Shown one piece after another: positions 1-10,866 of a stretch of DNA of 64,000 nucleotides. How positions within the stretch are numbered: the first letter of the stretch is position 1; every line of letters begins with the position of its first letter. Under the pieces are notes generated by a model. The model was not told the DNA's origin. It saw only the letters and a list, made by a program, of their open reading frames with translations, and searched no databases. A program made the translations under genes and the position numbers. Source of the DNA: Caecitellus pseudoparvulus (lineage: Eukaryota > Bigyra: Bicosoecida); assembly GCA_965644315.1 (NCBI GenBank), contig CBFFRQ010000064.1, positions 310,001-374,000 on the forward strand, given 5' to 3'.

Positions 1-1143
1 GCTCTGCAGTCCAGGCAAGACGTCCCGTGCGAACGCGCGGCGCTCGCCCTCCGAGGCATCTGCCAAGTCCACTTGCAAGATGGACGTGTTCGGGGGAGGG
101 TCAGCCAAGTCCACTTCCGGGTGGGCCACGATATTCCCCTGCGTGTCAGTGATCCACCCATACCCACCCGTGCCCACACGGCTCTTCACGCTGGCAGACA
201 CTGTCGTGAAGTCGATGTCCATGAAACACACGCCCTCCCGAGTGGACGCCGTAGTGTGGGGAGGGGGCTCTGCCGTGGTGTTGAAGAAAGACAGGGCTGC
301 CGTAATCCCTAAGTTTTGACTGCCCGCAAAAATGTATGGTGATGAGAATTCTGGCTCTGTGCTGAGCCTGGCCGTGGTGTACCAGGGGCGGCAGCGCGGG
401 TCGTAGCCCACCTTCGGCAGGCTGCCCGTGTAGCCCGGGAAGGAGCAGGAGATCTCCAGGGTGCGGTACCTCTCCCGCGGCCGGAAGGGGTACATGCTGA
501 ACGTGCCATCCCCCTCGAATCCCATCCCCCACAGCCCGCCAGAGCCAATGCGCATGTCCCCACTGGCCAGCGCTTTCATGTGTGGCTGTGCCAGGAAACC
601 AGCATCCACGTGCAGCCCATTCGGCGTCGACAGTTGCGATGAGCTGACGCCAAGGCCCCCGTTATCACAGCTGGATCCAGGTGGGGCCTGTGCGCCGTTG
701 CACAGCCACCAGCCCGAGGTGCCGTATGCGCCACTGGCGTCAGCGTCCCACCCAGGCTGCGACTCTGCGTCGTCGAACGCGCCGTTCGGCTGGTGGGACA
801 CCCCGCCTGGGAGCTGGTCGGAAGCAGCTCGGGAGCCAATGGAGCACATTTGTTTCACAGCAGCATTCACGCGTTTGAAGAATTGGTCTGTGGCGCGGTA
901 GCAGCAAGGTGGTGGGCAAGGCTGGCGTCGCAAGCGACGGGTCGCCAACACCTTACCTGCGAACTCTGTCTTCAGGGCCGTCAGGCGGTCTAAGTTCACG
1001 AGCTCAGACTGCACCATGTTTGCCCGGGTGGGGTCCGTCCAGCCACTTTGCAGGAGCAGCGTCGCAACCAGGACGACAGCCAGCACCAGGCCTGGGACGA
1101 TGCCCATTGTTGCCATGAGCAACTTGGTGTGCAGTTTTCCCAT
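1..1143 (-). CDS. Cache-domain transmembrane receptor, N-terminal part (partial)
   Basis: One frame stays open from an ATG at 1143 down to base 1, so 381 codons are visible and the C-terminus lies outside the window. After a short basic start (MGKLHTK) comes one strongly hydrophobic segment at about residues 14-32, a likely signal anchor. The rest looks extracellular. The motif YDPRCRPWY, followed later by GYGWITDTQGNIVAHPEVD, is typical of double-Cache (dCache_1) ligand-binding modules, with aromatic and aspartate residues in the usual places. In the family such sensors bind small molecules and pass the signal to a cytoplasmic cyclase, kinase or phosphodiesterase; which output this one carries cannot be seen. 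A weak GTAAGG donor at about 966 is not needed because the frame runs through it. Confidence 0.7.
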   Translation of the reverse strand, partial: MGKLHTKLLMATMGIVPGLVLAVVLVATLLLQSGWTDPTRANMVQSELVNLDRLTALKTEFAGKVLATRRLRRQPCPPPCCYRATDQFFKRVNAAVKQMCSIGSRAASDQLPGGVSHQPNGAFDDAESQPGWDADASGAYGTSGWWLCNGAQAPPGSSCDNGGLGVSSSQLSTPNGLHVDAGFLAQPHMKALASGDMRIGSGGLWGMGFEGDGTFSMYPFRPRERYRTLEISCSFPGYTGSLPKVGYDPRCRPWYTTARLSTEPEFSSPYIFAGSQNLGITAALSFFNTTAEPPPHTTASTREGVCFMDIDFTTVSASVKSRVGTGGYGWITDTQGNIVAHPEVDLADPPPNTSILQVDLADASEGERRAFARDVLPGLQS

Positions 1144-1517
1144 CGCGCTTCAAGGCAGGCAAGCGAAAGCACTCCGCAGGGGGGGGCTTTCAGCACGTGG
1201 CCACTCGTCCTCGCCACCTGTGCCGCAGCAGGGGTGGGCAAAGGCGCCGGGCAGTCAAGGCTGTGCCTGGGCCAAATGCCGCTCCCGGCTTGGATGGAGA
1301 AGGCAGCCTTGCGCCTGGCTTTGGCCTTGGCAGGTCGGGCAAAAACCTGCACACACACAAAAAAGCACGCACCCCACTGTGGACCAAGTGGACGCATTGT
1401 GGTGCGGCAAGCATTGTGGCTCGGCCAGTACACTGCCGCCAGGCAACCCCTGCTGCCTTGGCCAGGCGCTGCCTTGCGCCAACGTTAACGCCACGCGGCG
1501 CCTTTGCGTCCTTCACC
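1144..1517. promoter_or_regulatory. Divergent intergenic region, Cache receptor / kinesin
   Basis: This 374-base stretch separates two genes read outward. It must hold both promoters and 5' UTRs. I see no TATA box or other named element; overlapping short open frames here are not convincing. Confidence 0.4.
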
Positions 1518-4500
1518 ATGGCGCTGCAAGAGCAGGCCGTGCGCGTGATGCTTCGCATCCGGCCAGCCGGGAGCGAAGAGCCCCTGCTTCATTGCGAGCC
1601 GGGGAGCAACTCTGTTGTGCTGCGCCCCCCAGCAGACTGTGGCAGCGTCGAATCGGCCCCTGCCACAACGCCTGCGAGGCTAGGGAAAACTCCAACTCGC
1701 AGTGCACGCAAGCTGTGAGGCAGGAAGCCTGAGGCCCTCACAATCCAGTGCCTTACCTTTCGTTTCTGTTTATCGTTCTGCAGGAGGACCCCTGGAAGCC
1801 GGCGCAGCAAGGCAGCAGCGTCTCCGTTTCGCACACCTGTGAGCGAAACGCGCGCAAGTGACACACAGCGGCCCGGCACGACACACCCCTTCCTCACCCG
1901 CAGCGCCACATGGTTCCCCGTGACTTCACATTTGACAGCGTCTTTGATCCCTCGGCAGACCAAGCGGCAGTCTTCGCCCCCCTGCGCGGCATGGTGCAGT
2001 CTGTCCTCGCCGGGTACAACGCAACGGTGCTGGCTTTCGGCCCGTCAGGGGCTGGGAAGACCCACACAATCATGGGCAGTGCAGCAGGCCATGCCGCAGG
2101 TGAATGCTCGCCTGTGACTCAGTCGGGCATGGCCACCACTCGGTGGGGAGTCCTACAGCGTGCACTGGCTGCGCTGTTCGCCGAGGCCGAGCAGCGGCCG
2201 GGCACCCAGCTGAAGCTGACCTTTGTGGAGCTGTACAACAACAAGTTTAAGGACTTGCTCGCGGATCCTGCTACGCCGTCCAACGTGCTCCTGCGCGATA
2301 CACCCTCCAAGGGTGTCTTCCTCACTGGCTCAGCGACCCTGGACGTCCCCGTGGCAACTGTTGACGAGGCACTCGCGGCCATTCAGCGCGGCAACGCCAA
2401 CCGCGCTGAGGGAGTCACAGACCTTAACAGCCACTCTTCTCGTTCTCATGCACTTGTGCAAGTGACAGTGTCCTCCCCTGCGCCGCCCACAGCGTCCCCT
2501 CCGGGGACCTTGAAAGCCACCCCGCGCCCGACGCGGGTAGGCAAGCTGATTATCGCCGATCTTGCCGGCAGCGAGCGGTTGGTGGGTGCCGCTGCCACCA
2601 TGGACGCAAAGCAGATGGCTGAGACGCAGGCCATCAACTTGAGCCTCACTGCGCTCACTGACGTGCTGACTGCACTGGCCACTAAGTCAAAGGACTCCTG
2701 GCTCGTCCCCTACCGCAACTCCAAACTGACGCACTTCCTGAGAGGTGCAGTGGGCGGCGCGGCACGCACGGTGCTGCTTGCACACGCCGCGGCAGCGCCC
2801 GCTCAGTACCGCCCCACCCTCCTCTCCCTGCAGTACGCCAGCCGGTGTTGCGGCATCAATGCTGCGCCCGTCGCACGCCTGGACTTTGCAGCAGAGGGCA
2901 CTGTGCCAGCCAGGGAGCTGGAGACGGCAAAGTGCGCCCTGGACGCCACGCAGATGGATCTGGCTGCATCCCGAGACATGGCTGCGGAAGCTCAGGCGAA
3001 CGTGGCCCGCTTGGAGGCAGAGCTGGCGGCCCTGCGTCAAGACCGGCAGGAGCGGGATGCGGCACTGCTGGCGGCGGCTGCATCGCCCCAGGTACCAGAC
3101 GCAGGCCCAGCCGGTGTAGAAGCTGGCACGAGCCCCATGCCGCTGACCCCACAGAGTGCCTTGGCGCCTTCCGGCGTGGCGCTGCAGACCTCCCCTGCCC
3201 TGCTCGAGGCGGCCGTGACTGCTGCGCTGCAGCCCGCTCTCGCCGAGGCGCTCCTCCAAGAAAAGGCCACCTTGGAGGCAAGCCTGGCAGACAAGTTTGA
3301 CGCCGTGGAGCAAGAGCGGGTGGCTGCTGCGGCACAGGCAGCCCGGGAAGCAGAGCACGCCCAGTGGACCGCACAGGCTGCGCAGCTTCGGGCGGAGCTC
3401 ACATCACGGGTGCCTGCTGCGGAAGTGGAAGCGTCCTTGCAGGCTGCACGGTCCAAGTGGGAGGATGAAGATCTGCCCGCTGCAGTGGAGGCAGCAGTGG
3501 CTGCGGCAGTCGAGGTGGTGGAGGGGGAAGTGGTTGCCGAGTACCGCAGCAAGCTGGATGAGTGGAAGACCAAGGCGAAGGAGGCTGTTGCCGCGGCAAA
3601 GGTGAAGATCTCTGCCGCCAGGGCGGAAGCCAAGGCGGCCACGGGCGGCGCGGCTGCCGCCCAAGCCGAAGTGGCCAAACTCACAGCTCAGCTGAAGGGC
3701 CTGTCAGACCCCCTCGCAGCTCCCACGCCCCGAAAGGGCGCAGGTTCCAAGGCCAAGGGGAAAGCCGGAGTCCAGCTCCGTGCAGCAGTCACGCGCCTGC
3801 GAGCGGAGCGGAGCCGTCGCAAGGAGCTGGAGGCTGCCCTGGCAGGTGCCCGGGCTTCAGCCACAGCCGCCGAGTCACGCGTGACAGCGCAGGAGGAGGA
3901 GCTGGCGGAGGTGACAACGCAGCTCACGCAGGCTATGACTGCTGCTCTGGACCAGCGGGACCGCGAGTTGGCCCTGCTGAGGGCTGATGTCGCCGAGGCC
4001 CAGTGTGAGGCCATGACCTGGCGTCTGGCGGCTCACAAGGCCCAAGGGGCGGCTGTCGCTGCCACCGGAGCCCGCATCGTGACGGAGGGGCAGCTGGAAG
4101 CGGTCCAAGCAGAGTTGTCTCAGGTTGCCTCCTCACGAGACGCCCTGGCAAACTTCACTGTGGCCTTGGTGCGGGATCTGCAAGACGCACTGGTGGAGCT
4201 GGAGACGGCGAAAGACAAGGCTGCCGCCGCCGAAGCCGCTGCGGTGCAGGCAGAAACTGCCAAGGCCATTGCCCTGCGCACTGCAGAGAGTCGAGCGGCC
4301 GAGCAGCATACAGCTGCTGCCGTTGCCGCTGCAGAGCGTGATGCGCAGTGGAAGGGCATGTCCCAAGCGCTGCAAGCCATGGGAGGTGCGGCCGCTCGCC
4401 AGGCCTCCCGGCCAAGGGGCTCCTCTGGGGCGTCCTCCTTCGACCCTTCCCTGTACGCGGCCGGCAGTGACACAGACGGCTCTGGCATGCCTTTCCCATT

Positions 4501-5509
4501 CACCGAGGAGGACAGCACTGCGCCTCGCCGCGCTCGCAAGCGCAAGCCAGCCCCCAAGCGCTCTCGGGCACAGGCAGCAGCCGCCAAGGCTGCAGCGGCA
4601 CGGTCTCGGCCAGGGACCGCTTCTGACTCGTCGTACCACCCAGGCGCGTCACCAGCGGGAGAATCCCCTGCACCTGCCGTGTTGGACGCCTTTGCAGATG
4701 AGTCCCCAAGCACTCTCGCTGTCATGAGCCGTGTGGCACGTCGCTCCATTGCTTGGGCAGCTGAGGGTCGGCGGTCGCTGGATGGTGCCTCTCTGCCGCA
4801 GGACTCGGCAACGGGGTCCAAGGCTTCCGCCTCCACCACTCAGCCCTCAGATGAGAAGCTGCTTGCCGAACTCAGGGAGGCGGAGGCAGCTGCGAAGGCT
4901 GAAGCAAGGAAGAAAGAGGCAGCAGCCAAGAAGGCGGCGGCGGCTGCCAAGAAGGAGGAGGCTGCTGCACAAAAGAAGGAGGCTGCGGCTGCCAAGAAGA
5001 GGGAAGCTGCGGCTGCCAAGGCTGAAGCCAAGAGGCTGAAGGATGAAGCGAAGAAGAAAGAGGCAGCAGCCAAGAAGAAAGAGGCTGCGGCTGCTAAAAG
5101 GGAAGAAGCTGCAGCCAAGAAGAGAGAAGCTGCAGATGAGGCGGAGGAGGTGGAGTCCTCTGCCGCTGGGCGGGGTCGAAAGCGGGGGCGCGGCGCCAAG
5201 GCACTGCAGCCCGTGCCGACCAACGCAGAGACTGCAGCCAAGGGATCGAAAGACACATTTGCGCCGCCGTCTTCGACAGAGAGTGGCGGAGGGGGGCTCT
5301 TTTCAGCTGCGGATTTGGACGGGATGGGCAGCAAGGCCCAAAGCAAGAAGCGGCGACTGCTGGGGAAGGGTGCTGAGTCCTCCCTTGCCACTGCCGAGCC
5401 GTCCCACGCCAAGACGGTGTCGACTGACTTTCGCATGGGCATGGGGGCGTTCGGCAGGTCGGGGGGCTTCGCACTGCCGCGCCTGAAAGCCGGCAAGGCT
5501 GCTCGGTAG
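1518..5509 (+). CDS. Kinesin motor protein with N-terminal motor and Lys/Ala-rich tail
   Basis: Microtubule motor ATPase. Exons 1518-1714, 1784-1838 and 1904-5509 join in frame (introns GT at 1715 and 1839, both ending CAG), giving 1,285 residues. The motor is at the N-terminus: VRVMLRIRP opens it, the P-loop GPSGAGKT is at about 130-137, switch I NSHSSRSH at about 259-266 and switch II DLAGSER at about 303-309, then the RNSKLTHFL helix. From about residue 420 the protein is Ala/Glu/Lys-rich coiled coil. A disordered segment rich in Ser and Pro follows, then a KKEAAAKK-type repeat block at about 980-1090, and basic clusters (RKRGR, KKRR) suggesting nuclear or chromatin contact. Two proline-rich exons widen the loop near the motor start. 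The subfamily is not clear; an N-terminal chromosome- or spindle-type kinesin is my inference. Confidence 0.92.
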
Positions 5510-5605
5510 GGAAGGAGCAGCATCGTGGTCAATGCAACAACGCGCGCAGTGCAAAACACGTCAATCAAACGCACCCCACACCCTGTGTATGCAGTTCTCG
5601 CTTAT

Positions 5606-7586
5606 ATGGGAAAAATGAAGAACCTCCTGCTGGCTCTGTGTGCAGCCGCTTGTCTGGCGGCTGCTCGCAGCAGCGGCTCGCCTCCACCAGAGTCCAAGGT
5701 CATTGCTGCTCTCGTGGCTGATGGCTACACTGTGGCCGGGAGGACGGTGTCGAACTCTGGCTATGGCCTGCTGGCTCTGAGCAACAATGTCACTCTGTGG
5801 AGCACTGGCAAGCCCAAGAAGGTGTACTACTTGACGGGCTCGGCGCGCGACACTGGGTAGGGGCTTGTGCACTGCACTTGCCGGCGCACGGGAGTTCCTC
5901 ACCCTGGCCGGCACTTCCCCGCACACAGGTACATGTTCGGGCAGCTGTCAGCAAACGACACGCTTCGCATGTCGACGGAGTATGTCAACAATGTGGTGCC
6001 GGCGCTCGTGTCTCCCGGTATCATCAAGAAGCTCGGCAACAGCACCCTGGTGGAGTGGCTGCTGAACGAGGTGGGCAATTTCATCACAAAGGAGGCAGTG
6101 AAGAGCTTCAAGGACTCCAATGAAGCTGGAGTCTTCCCTCAGTGGGTGTATGATGAGATGGCCGGCATCGCAGCAGGTGCCAACTCGAAGCTGCGCGCCA
6201 ACCAGCAAGTGGACCCTGACCGTGAGTGCCTCATTCCGCGAGAACGGTCGCAAGCTTACACAGCCGAGTCACGCACCCGGCGCTTTGCACACACACACAG
6301 GAATCATCACACTGAACTATGGATTCGACTGGATCAGCGCCCAGGTGTTCTCCGGCGCGATCATCGGCAAGCTGCTGGACGCCGCCCGCCGAGACCTGGA
6401 TGCCCACGGAGTTGCCGTGCTCACCCGGCACCTGGACGAGCGCTCCATTCAAGTGCCCACCTTCTGTGACGCCTTCATGGTGTCCAAGTCTGCCACCGCG
6501 TCAGGCAAGGGTGCCTTCATGGGCCGAGACCTGCAGCTCGTGACTGGCGGCGTGTTCCAAGACCTGGCGGCCACCGTCGTGTACCACCCCGTGACAGAGG
6601 CGGGGCAGCCTGAGCGCAAGCCACTGGTTGCAGTGTCTGGACCCGGCTTCGTGGGGGCCATCACCGCCCTGAACTCGGCGGGGTTTGCCATGGGTGTGGA
6701 CACGCTGCGCGCCGGCTTCATCGACGCAGACCGCCCCGGCCTGAACTCCATCCTCATGGTGCGGGTGACGTCCCACACCGCCGCCACGACGGAAGCCGCC
6801 ACCCAAGCCGTGCGCGCCTCCACCCGGGGCGTGCCGTACTTCTACCCCATGCAAGACGCAGCTGGTGACGGGCGCGTACTGGAAGTGGGCAAGAGTAGCC
6901 CTGGCACGGACATTCCTGACATGCGTGCCCTCATCAACGACACCAAGCTGCTGCAAGTGCTGCCCAGCTGGGCTGAGGTGCAGGCTGCGTCGCCTGTGGA
7001 CTATGCCGATGGCGTGTTCGTGCGGAACACGTCGTACCGCCCCCCCCAAGACCTTATCACCAAGTACAACCCCGGGCTGTGGGGCCTGTCAGGCCTGCCC
7101 TACAACGCGTCGGCATGGGGCCCCCTTGCATCCACTTGGCCCTCCTTTGCTGAGGAGAACGCGGACTGGGGCAAGACGTACTCACGGTACTTCTCCCCTG
7201 CCCGCGTCCCCGAGGATGTGCAAGACATCGTCCTCGTCTCGAACATGGCCATCGTGCCCCAGCTGCGAGTGGCTGAGATGACATTCTGGGCGTCTGTCTT
7301 CCACGGCGAGGCCATCACGTGGCGGTACGACACCCTCGCGCGCCGTGTGGTGGACGTCGCGCGCAATGGCGGGTTCACGCTGGAGGAGACTCAGAACACC
7401 ATCTTGTTCCTGGACCCCTGGCAGGCACCTGGGTACTGGAAGCAGCAAGAGGAGCCCGGCAACCTGAACAGCACCGTCATTCAGGGCGCCATCGCAGCCA
7501 TGGACTGTGGCGAAGGCATCTTGCGCAGCAAGACTGGCTACTTCGGCGATGGATGGCTGCAGATCACCCTGCCTGCGTACTTGTGA
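5606..7586 (+). CDS. Secreted Ntn hydrolase resembling the C45 acyltransferase/peptidase family
   Basis: Exons 5606-5856, 5929-6221 and 6301-7586 join in phase to 609 residues. The start MGKMKNLLLALCAAACLAAA is a signal peptide, so the product enters the secretory or lysosomal route; NxS/T sites are frequent. YDEMAGIAAGA in exon 2 matches the EixGIAEGA region of family C45. The segment beginning CDAFMVSKSA with Cys at about residue 237 fits the self-cleaving N-terminal nucleophile, followed by GRDLQL and, further on, GPGFVGAITALNSAGFAMGVDTL, again C45-like. In the family the Cys exposed by autocleavage hydrolyses amide bonds or transfers acyl groups. The substrate is unknown. A phospholipase B-like protein, also Ntn, is the main alternative. 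It starts only 96 bases after the kinesin stop. Confidence 0.68.
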
Positions 7587-7656
7587 TGCGTGCTGCAGTT
7601 GTCGGCGATGTAAATTTATTGAACCCGTGAAGGAGCCCCCCCCCCCCGCATCAAGG

Positions 7657-9060
7657 TCACGGTGTGCTGGGGAGGGTGCTGGAAAGGCCACCTGTGGCGT
7701 CCCCCCCACCAGGGTGCAGTGGTCCGATACCACCCCCTCGCCCTCGCCCACGCCCCCTAAACCCCCCTCGACTGTTGTATCCACCTCTGCCTCTGTACCC
7801 ACCACGCCCCCTGAACCCACCACGACCTCTGTATCCGCCTCGACCTCTGTACCCACCTCGACCCCGCCCGACAGTCTGACCCCCCAACGCCGCCGCCACT
7901 GACTCAGCCGTCACAGACGAAGAGTTGTGCCAGCTTGACTCACGCACGTAGGAGGCTGCTTCCTCTGGGGGCAGCAGCGCAGATGACATGCGCTCTGCAA
8001 GCGGGCGACGATCCTGCACTGGCTCAGGCGCCCCCACGCTGCCGCCACGACCACGCCCACGTCCTCGTCCACGCCCACGCCCTCGGAAGCCCCCCCTGGC
8101 GCCACCTCGGTACCCCCCTCGAGGTGCGTAGGGCGCAGAGCCCTGTCCACCGGCTTGTAGAGCAGCGATGAGTGCAGAAGGGACGGCGCCGTCCGCACTT
8201 GTGAGGGCCGCTGCCAGGGCCTGTGCAAGCTGCGCCTGCGCGTTCCCGGAGCTTTGCGAGTCAGATGGAGGTGCTGGCGCCTGTGCAGCAGCGGCCGGTG
8301 CCGGCGGTGCCTGCGATGATGCCTTGCGCACTGTGATCTTGCGCCTGCCGGAGGCAGTGCGGGTGGTGACGACGTTGGCGGCGGAACTGCCCTGAGTCCC
8401 TGTACCACCACGTGGGCGTGAGGTTGTCTGTTCCAAACGCTCTGTGTCTGGGTTCCACGCAGGAGCGTCTGTGTTCCACTCGCGGCGGGGTGCCTTGGAG
8501 GTGGAGCGGCCGGTGGGCTCCTGCTGGCCTTCTTGCTCAGCACCGCCCGCCGGCTCTCGGGGGCGCTTAGTCCCAGCCTGAGCTGCTGCCATGGCGGACT
8601 GCAGCATGTTTTTTCCCGCCTGAGCTGCAGGTGGCTGCGCTGCTGCTTCCGGCTCGCGGCTTATGCGGGCCGGGGGCGCAGCCTGCTCGGGCTGCGGAAT
8701 TGGCTTGGCGGCGGCAGGCGGCGGCGGCGGAGCCACCTTCGCCTCGGGCGTTCCTGATGCCACCTCAGCCGCAGCATCTGGAGCAGGAATATCCCCGCCA
8801 GAGTTCACGCTAATGATGGCTGCCGCGAGCCACGCGAGAACCGGCTTAGTCTCCTCTGGTGACAAATAGTCCTGGATGTCTGCCTCGATGGCAGCCAGGT
8901 CTCGCGGCTGCCTGAACATCTCCGTGATGAACTCAGCCATGATATTGTTTTCATCTCCTGTACTACCTGCGGCTTCCAGCACACTGATGAGGGCCTTGTG
9001 CGCCTTGGGCACCTTGGCTGCATGCAGAGGCTTGTCCAGAATGGCGGACTTGGAAGCCAT
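7657..9060 (-). CDS. RGG/RG-rich RNA-binding protein
   Basis: A single open frame of 467 residues. The first 85 residues (MASKSAILDKPLHAAKV onward) look like a compact helical domain without a family I can name. A disordered Ala/Pro/Gln region follows, then two arginine-glycine blocks: [10 protein letters not shown] at about 340-355 and a C-terminal tract of RGGYRGRGG repeats. Such tracts bind RNA and are substrates of arginine methyltransferases, so a role in mRNP metabolism or translation is inferred. Between the two RG blocks lies a conserved-looking segment, PLAERMSSALLPPEEAASYV. The stop is 70 bases from the convergent Ntn hydrolase stop. Confidence 0.8.
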   Translation of the reverse strand: MASKSAILDKPLHAAKVPKAHKALISVLEAAGSTGDENNIMAEFITEMFRQPRDLAAIEADIQDYLSPEETKPVLAWLAAAIISVNSGGDIPAPDAAAEVASGTPEAKVAPPPPPAAAKPIPQPEQAAPPARISREPEAAAQPPAAQAGKNMLQSAMAAAQAGTKRPREPAGGAEQEGQQEPTGRSTSKAPRREWNTDAPAWNPDTERLEQTTSRPRGGTGTQGSSAANVVTTRTASGRRKITVRKASSQAPPAPAAAAQAPAPPSDSQSSGNAQAQLAQALAAALTSADGAVPSALIAALQAGGQGSAPYAPRGGYRGGARGGFRGRGRGRGRGRGRGGSVGAPEPVQDRRPLAERMSSALLPPEEAASYVRESSWHNSSSVTAESVAAALGGQTVGRGRGGYRGRGGYRGRGGFRGRGGYRGRGGYNSRGGFRGRGRGRGGGIGPLHPGGGDATGGLSSTLPSTP

Positions 9061-9410
9061 GGCTGCTCGGTATCGCGCTGAGAGTCGTCACAACGCTCTG
9101 CGGCCGAAGGGGAAACTATGAAACACACGCATGTCCCTGCCACGAATGCGTTGTGACAGGTGGTGATGCAGGTTTGCCTGGCAGGGGCAACTGCGCCCCG
9201 TCCGGCTCGCAAGCTACTGTCAAGGGGCACCTGTGTCATAAGCTTGTGCCACGCCGCCTGTGGGCAATTGCCTCAAATCCAAACAGGTCCCCGCCCGGGC
9301 AACACGAATGCCTAGGCCCTGCGTCTTCTTTGACTGCGGCACGCTGGGAACAGGCCTGTCAATGCAGTGTAGCAACAGGCAGGCGCTGCGATTTCCGCAC
9401 GTGCCTCAGC
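9061..9410. promoter_or_regulatory. Divergent promoter region, RGG protein / ABC ATPase
   Basis: 350 bases between two outward-reading starts. It contains GAAAC-type motifs near 9111 and 9120 but no element I can name. Confidence 0.4.
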
Positions 9411-10398
9411 ATGGCTGCCAGCACCGCAGCGAGGGGCACGGGCGATGGCTCAGCCTCCCCGGCACACGAAGATGAAAGATGCCCACAGGGACCCTATGAG
9501 CCGCTTCCTGACAGTACGTGCAGCCTGCGCGAGGGGCGCAGGGCATGGTCGCGTAGACATGTGACGTTGCAGCCTCGGCGCCCGCAATCCTTGCGCAGCT
9601 GGGAAGAAGCTCGGGGAGACCGTGATCGAGCTGTGGGACATTGGAAAGAAGTATGAGCTTGAAGGGGGCGAGCGAGTCTCTGCATTGTCCGGCATCAGCA
9701 TCCACGACGGCGGGGGGTGCCCCTTCCCAGGCGTGCGCAGGGGCGAATTCGTCATGCTGCGTGGGGCGTCAGGGGGTGGCAAGACGACCACCCTGAACAT
9801 CATCGGGTGCATCGACGCGCCGACGGAGGGAAAGCTGCGCCTGTTCGGGAGCGACGTCGACTTCTCGAGCGCCACCGATGCCGAACTGGCTGCCTTGCGG
9901 CTGAGCAAGATTGGCTTCGTCTTCCAGCAGTACAACTTGCTCAGCACCCTGTCGGCATTCGAGAACGTGGAGTTGCCCATGGCCATGGCTGGCAAGCTGA
10001 ACGCCAAGCAACGCAGTGCCAAGGCCCAGACGCTGCTGCGCATGGTGGGGCTGGAGGATCGCATGTCCCACCTGCCCTCCGAGCTGAGCGGCGGGGAGCA
10101 GCAACGCGTCACCATCGCACGAGCCCTGGCGAACGACCCAGAGCTGCTGCTGCTGGATGAGGCGACAGGGGACCTGGACACCCGTAATACGGTGGACACC
10201 ATGGACCTGCTGCTGCGCATCAACCAGGAGCACGGCATGACCATGCTCATGGTCACGCACAACCCAGACTTGGAGTGCTACGCAGACCGCATCCTGTACA
10301 TCTCTGATGGGCAGCTGGCAGAGCAGGCAGTGAACTTGAAGCAGGTGCCGCTGCTGCATGATGACTACGTTGCGTATTTGAATGAGCAGGGGAAGTAA
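9411..10398 (+). CDS. Stand-alone ABC ATPase, MacB/LolD-like
   Basis: Exons 9411-9513 and 9599-10398 join in phase 1 to 300 residues. The intron runs GTACGT to GCGCAG; reading from GTG at 9622 alone would truncate the N-terminus. It is a complete nucleotide-binding domain: Walker A GASGGGKT at 90-97, Q-loop QQYNLL, signature LSGGEQQ at 197-203, Walker B LLLLDE at 217-222 and switch His255. The GFVFQQYNLL and LLLLDEATGDLD stretches are closest to bacterial MacB/LolD/FtsE-type subunits. No membrane segment is present, so a separate permease or a non-transport role must be assumed. An insert (GGGCPFPGVRR) sits just before the core strand leading to Walker A. Either bacterial origin or an old eukaryotic soluble subfamily is possible. 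Confidence 0.88.
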
Positions 10399-10425
10399 CT
10401 GCCCGCCTGCAATGCATCTTTCATG

Positions 10426-10866
10426 TCACCCGTGCAGCACGATGACCCTGTCCTGCGCCGGCCCTTGCTCCAGAAGCATGCGTGCTGCCAGCTGCATCGC
10501 TTGTTCGCTTGGCTTCGGGAGGGCCCGGTACCGAGCGCGGTGTAGCTCGCCCTGCCGGCCAGTGACCCGCCTGCTGCCGTGGGCAGTGTGCACTGCTGGC
10601 TGCTCCCGCTGCCGGCGACGCCCCGTGGATCGGGGGCGGGCTCTGCGGTGCACTGGGGTGGCTGGATGCTGCATGGGCTTGGTGGCTGGGGCGCCATGCT
10701 CCGCTTCGAAAGCGCAGTGGCGCACAGCATACCAAACGCACCCTGCAGCGGCGAGCAGCATCAAGCCGCTGGAACGAGCGCCAGCAATGCTGCGGCGGCT
10801 TGGTGCTGCCCTCTTGAAGGTCAGTTGCAGCCGGTGGTGTTGAGAGGTCCAGTCCTGGAAAGACAT
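10426..10866 (-). CDS. Hypothetical small single-pass membrane protein
   Basis: A 146-codon frame starting at ATG 10866 (MSFQDWTSQHH). One hydrophobic segment lies at about residues 37-49 (LMLLAAAGCVWYAV), followed by a basic, Arg/His-rich middle and an ordered-looking end (PSEQAMQLAARMLLEQG). I do not recognise it. Support is indirect: its stop lies 27 bases from the convergent ABC ATPase stop, the spacing seen at other convergent pairs in this window. Part of the middle might instead be an intron. Confidence 0.35.
   Translation of the reverse strand: MSFQDWTSQHHRLQLTFKRAAPSRRSIAGARSSGLMLLAAAGCVWYAVRHCAFEAEHGAPATKPMQHPATPVHRRARPRSTGRRRQREQPAVHTAHGSRRVTGRQGELHRARYRALPKPSEQAMQLAARMLLEQGPAQDRVIVLHG

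Noticed and set aside
2687-3358. 223-codon minus-strand frame in the kinesin gene
   Set aside because: Antisense shadow of GC-rich coding sequence; no domain.
5606-7586. Phospholipase B-like (lamina ancestor) protein
   Set aside because: The region around the nucleophile Cys and the GIAAGA motif fit family C45 better; kept as an alternative only.
9622-10398. ABC ATPase starting at GTG 9622
   Set aside because: Eukaryotic gene; an upstream ATG exon at 9411 joins in frame through a good intron.
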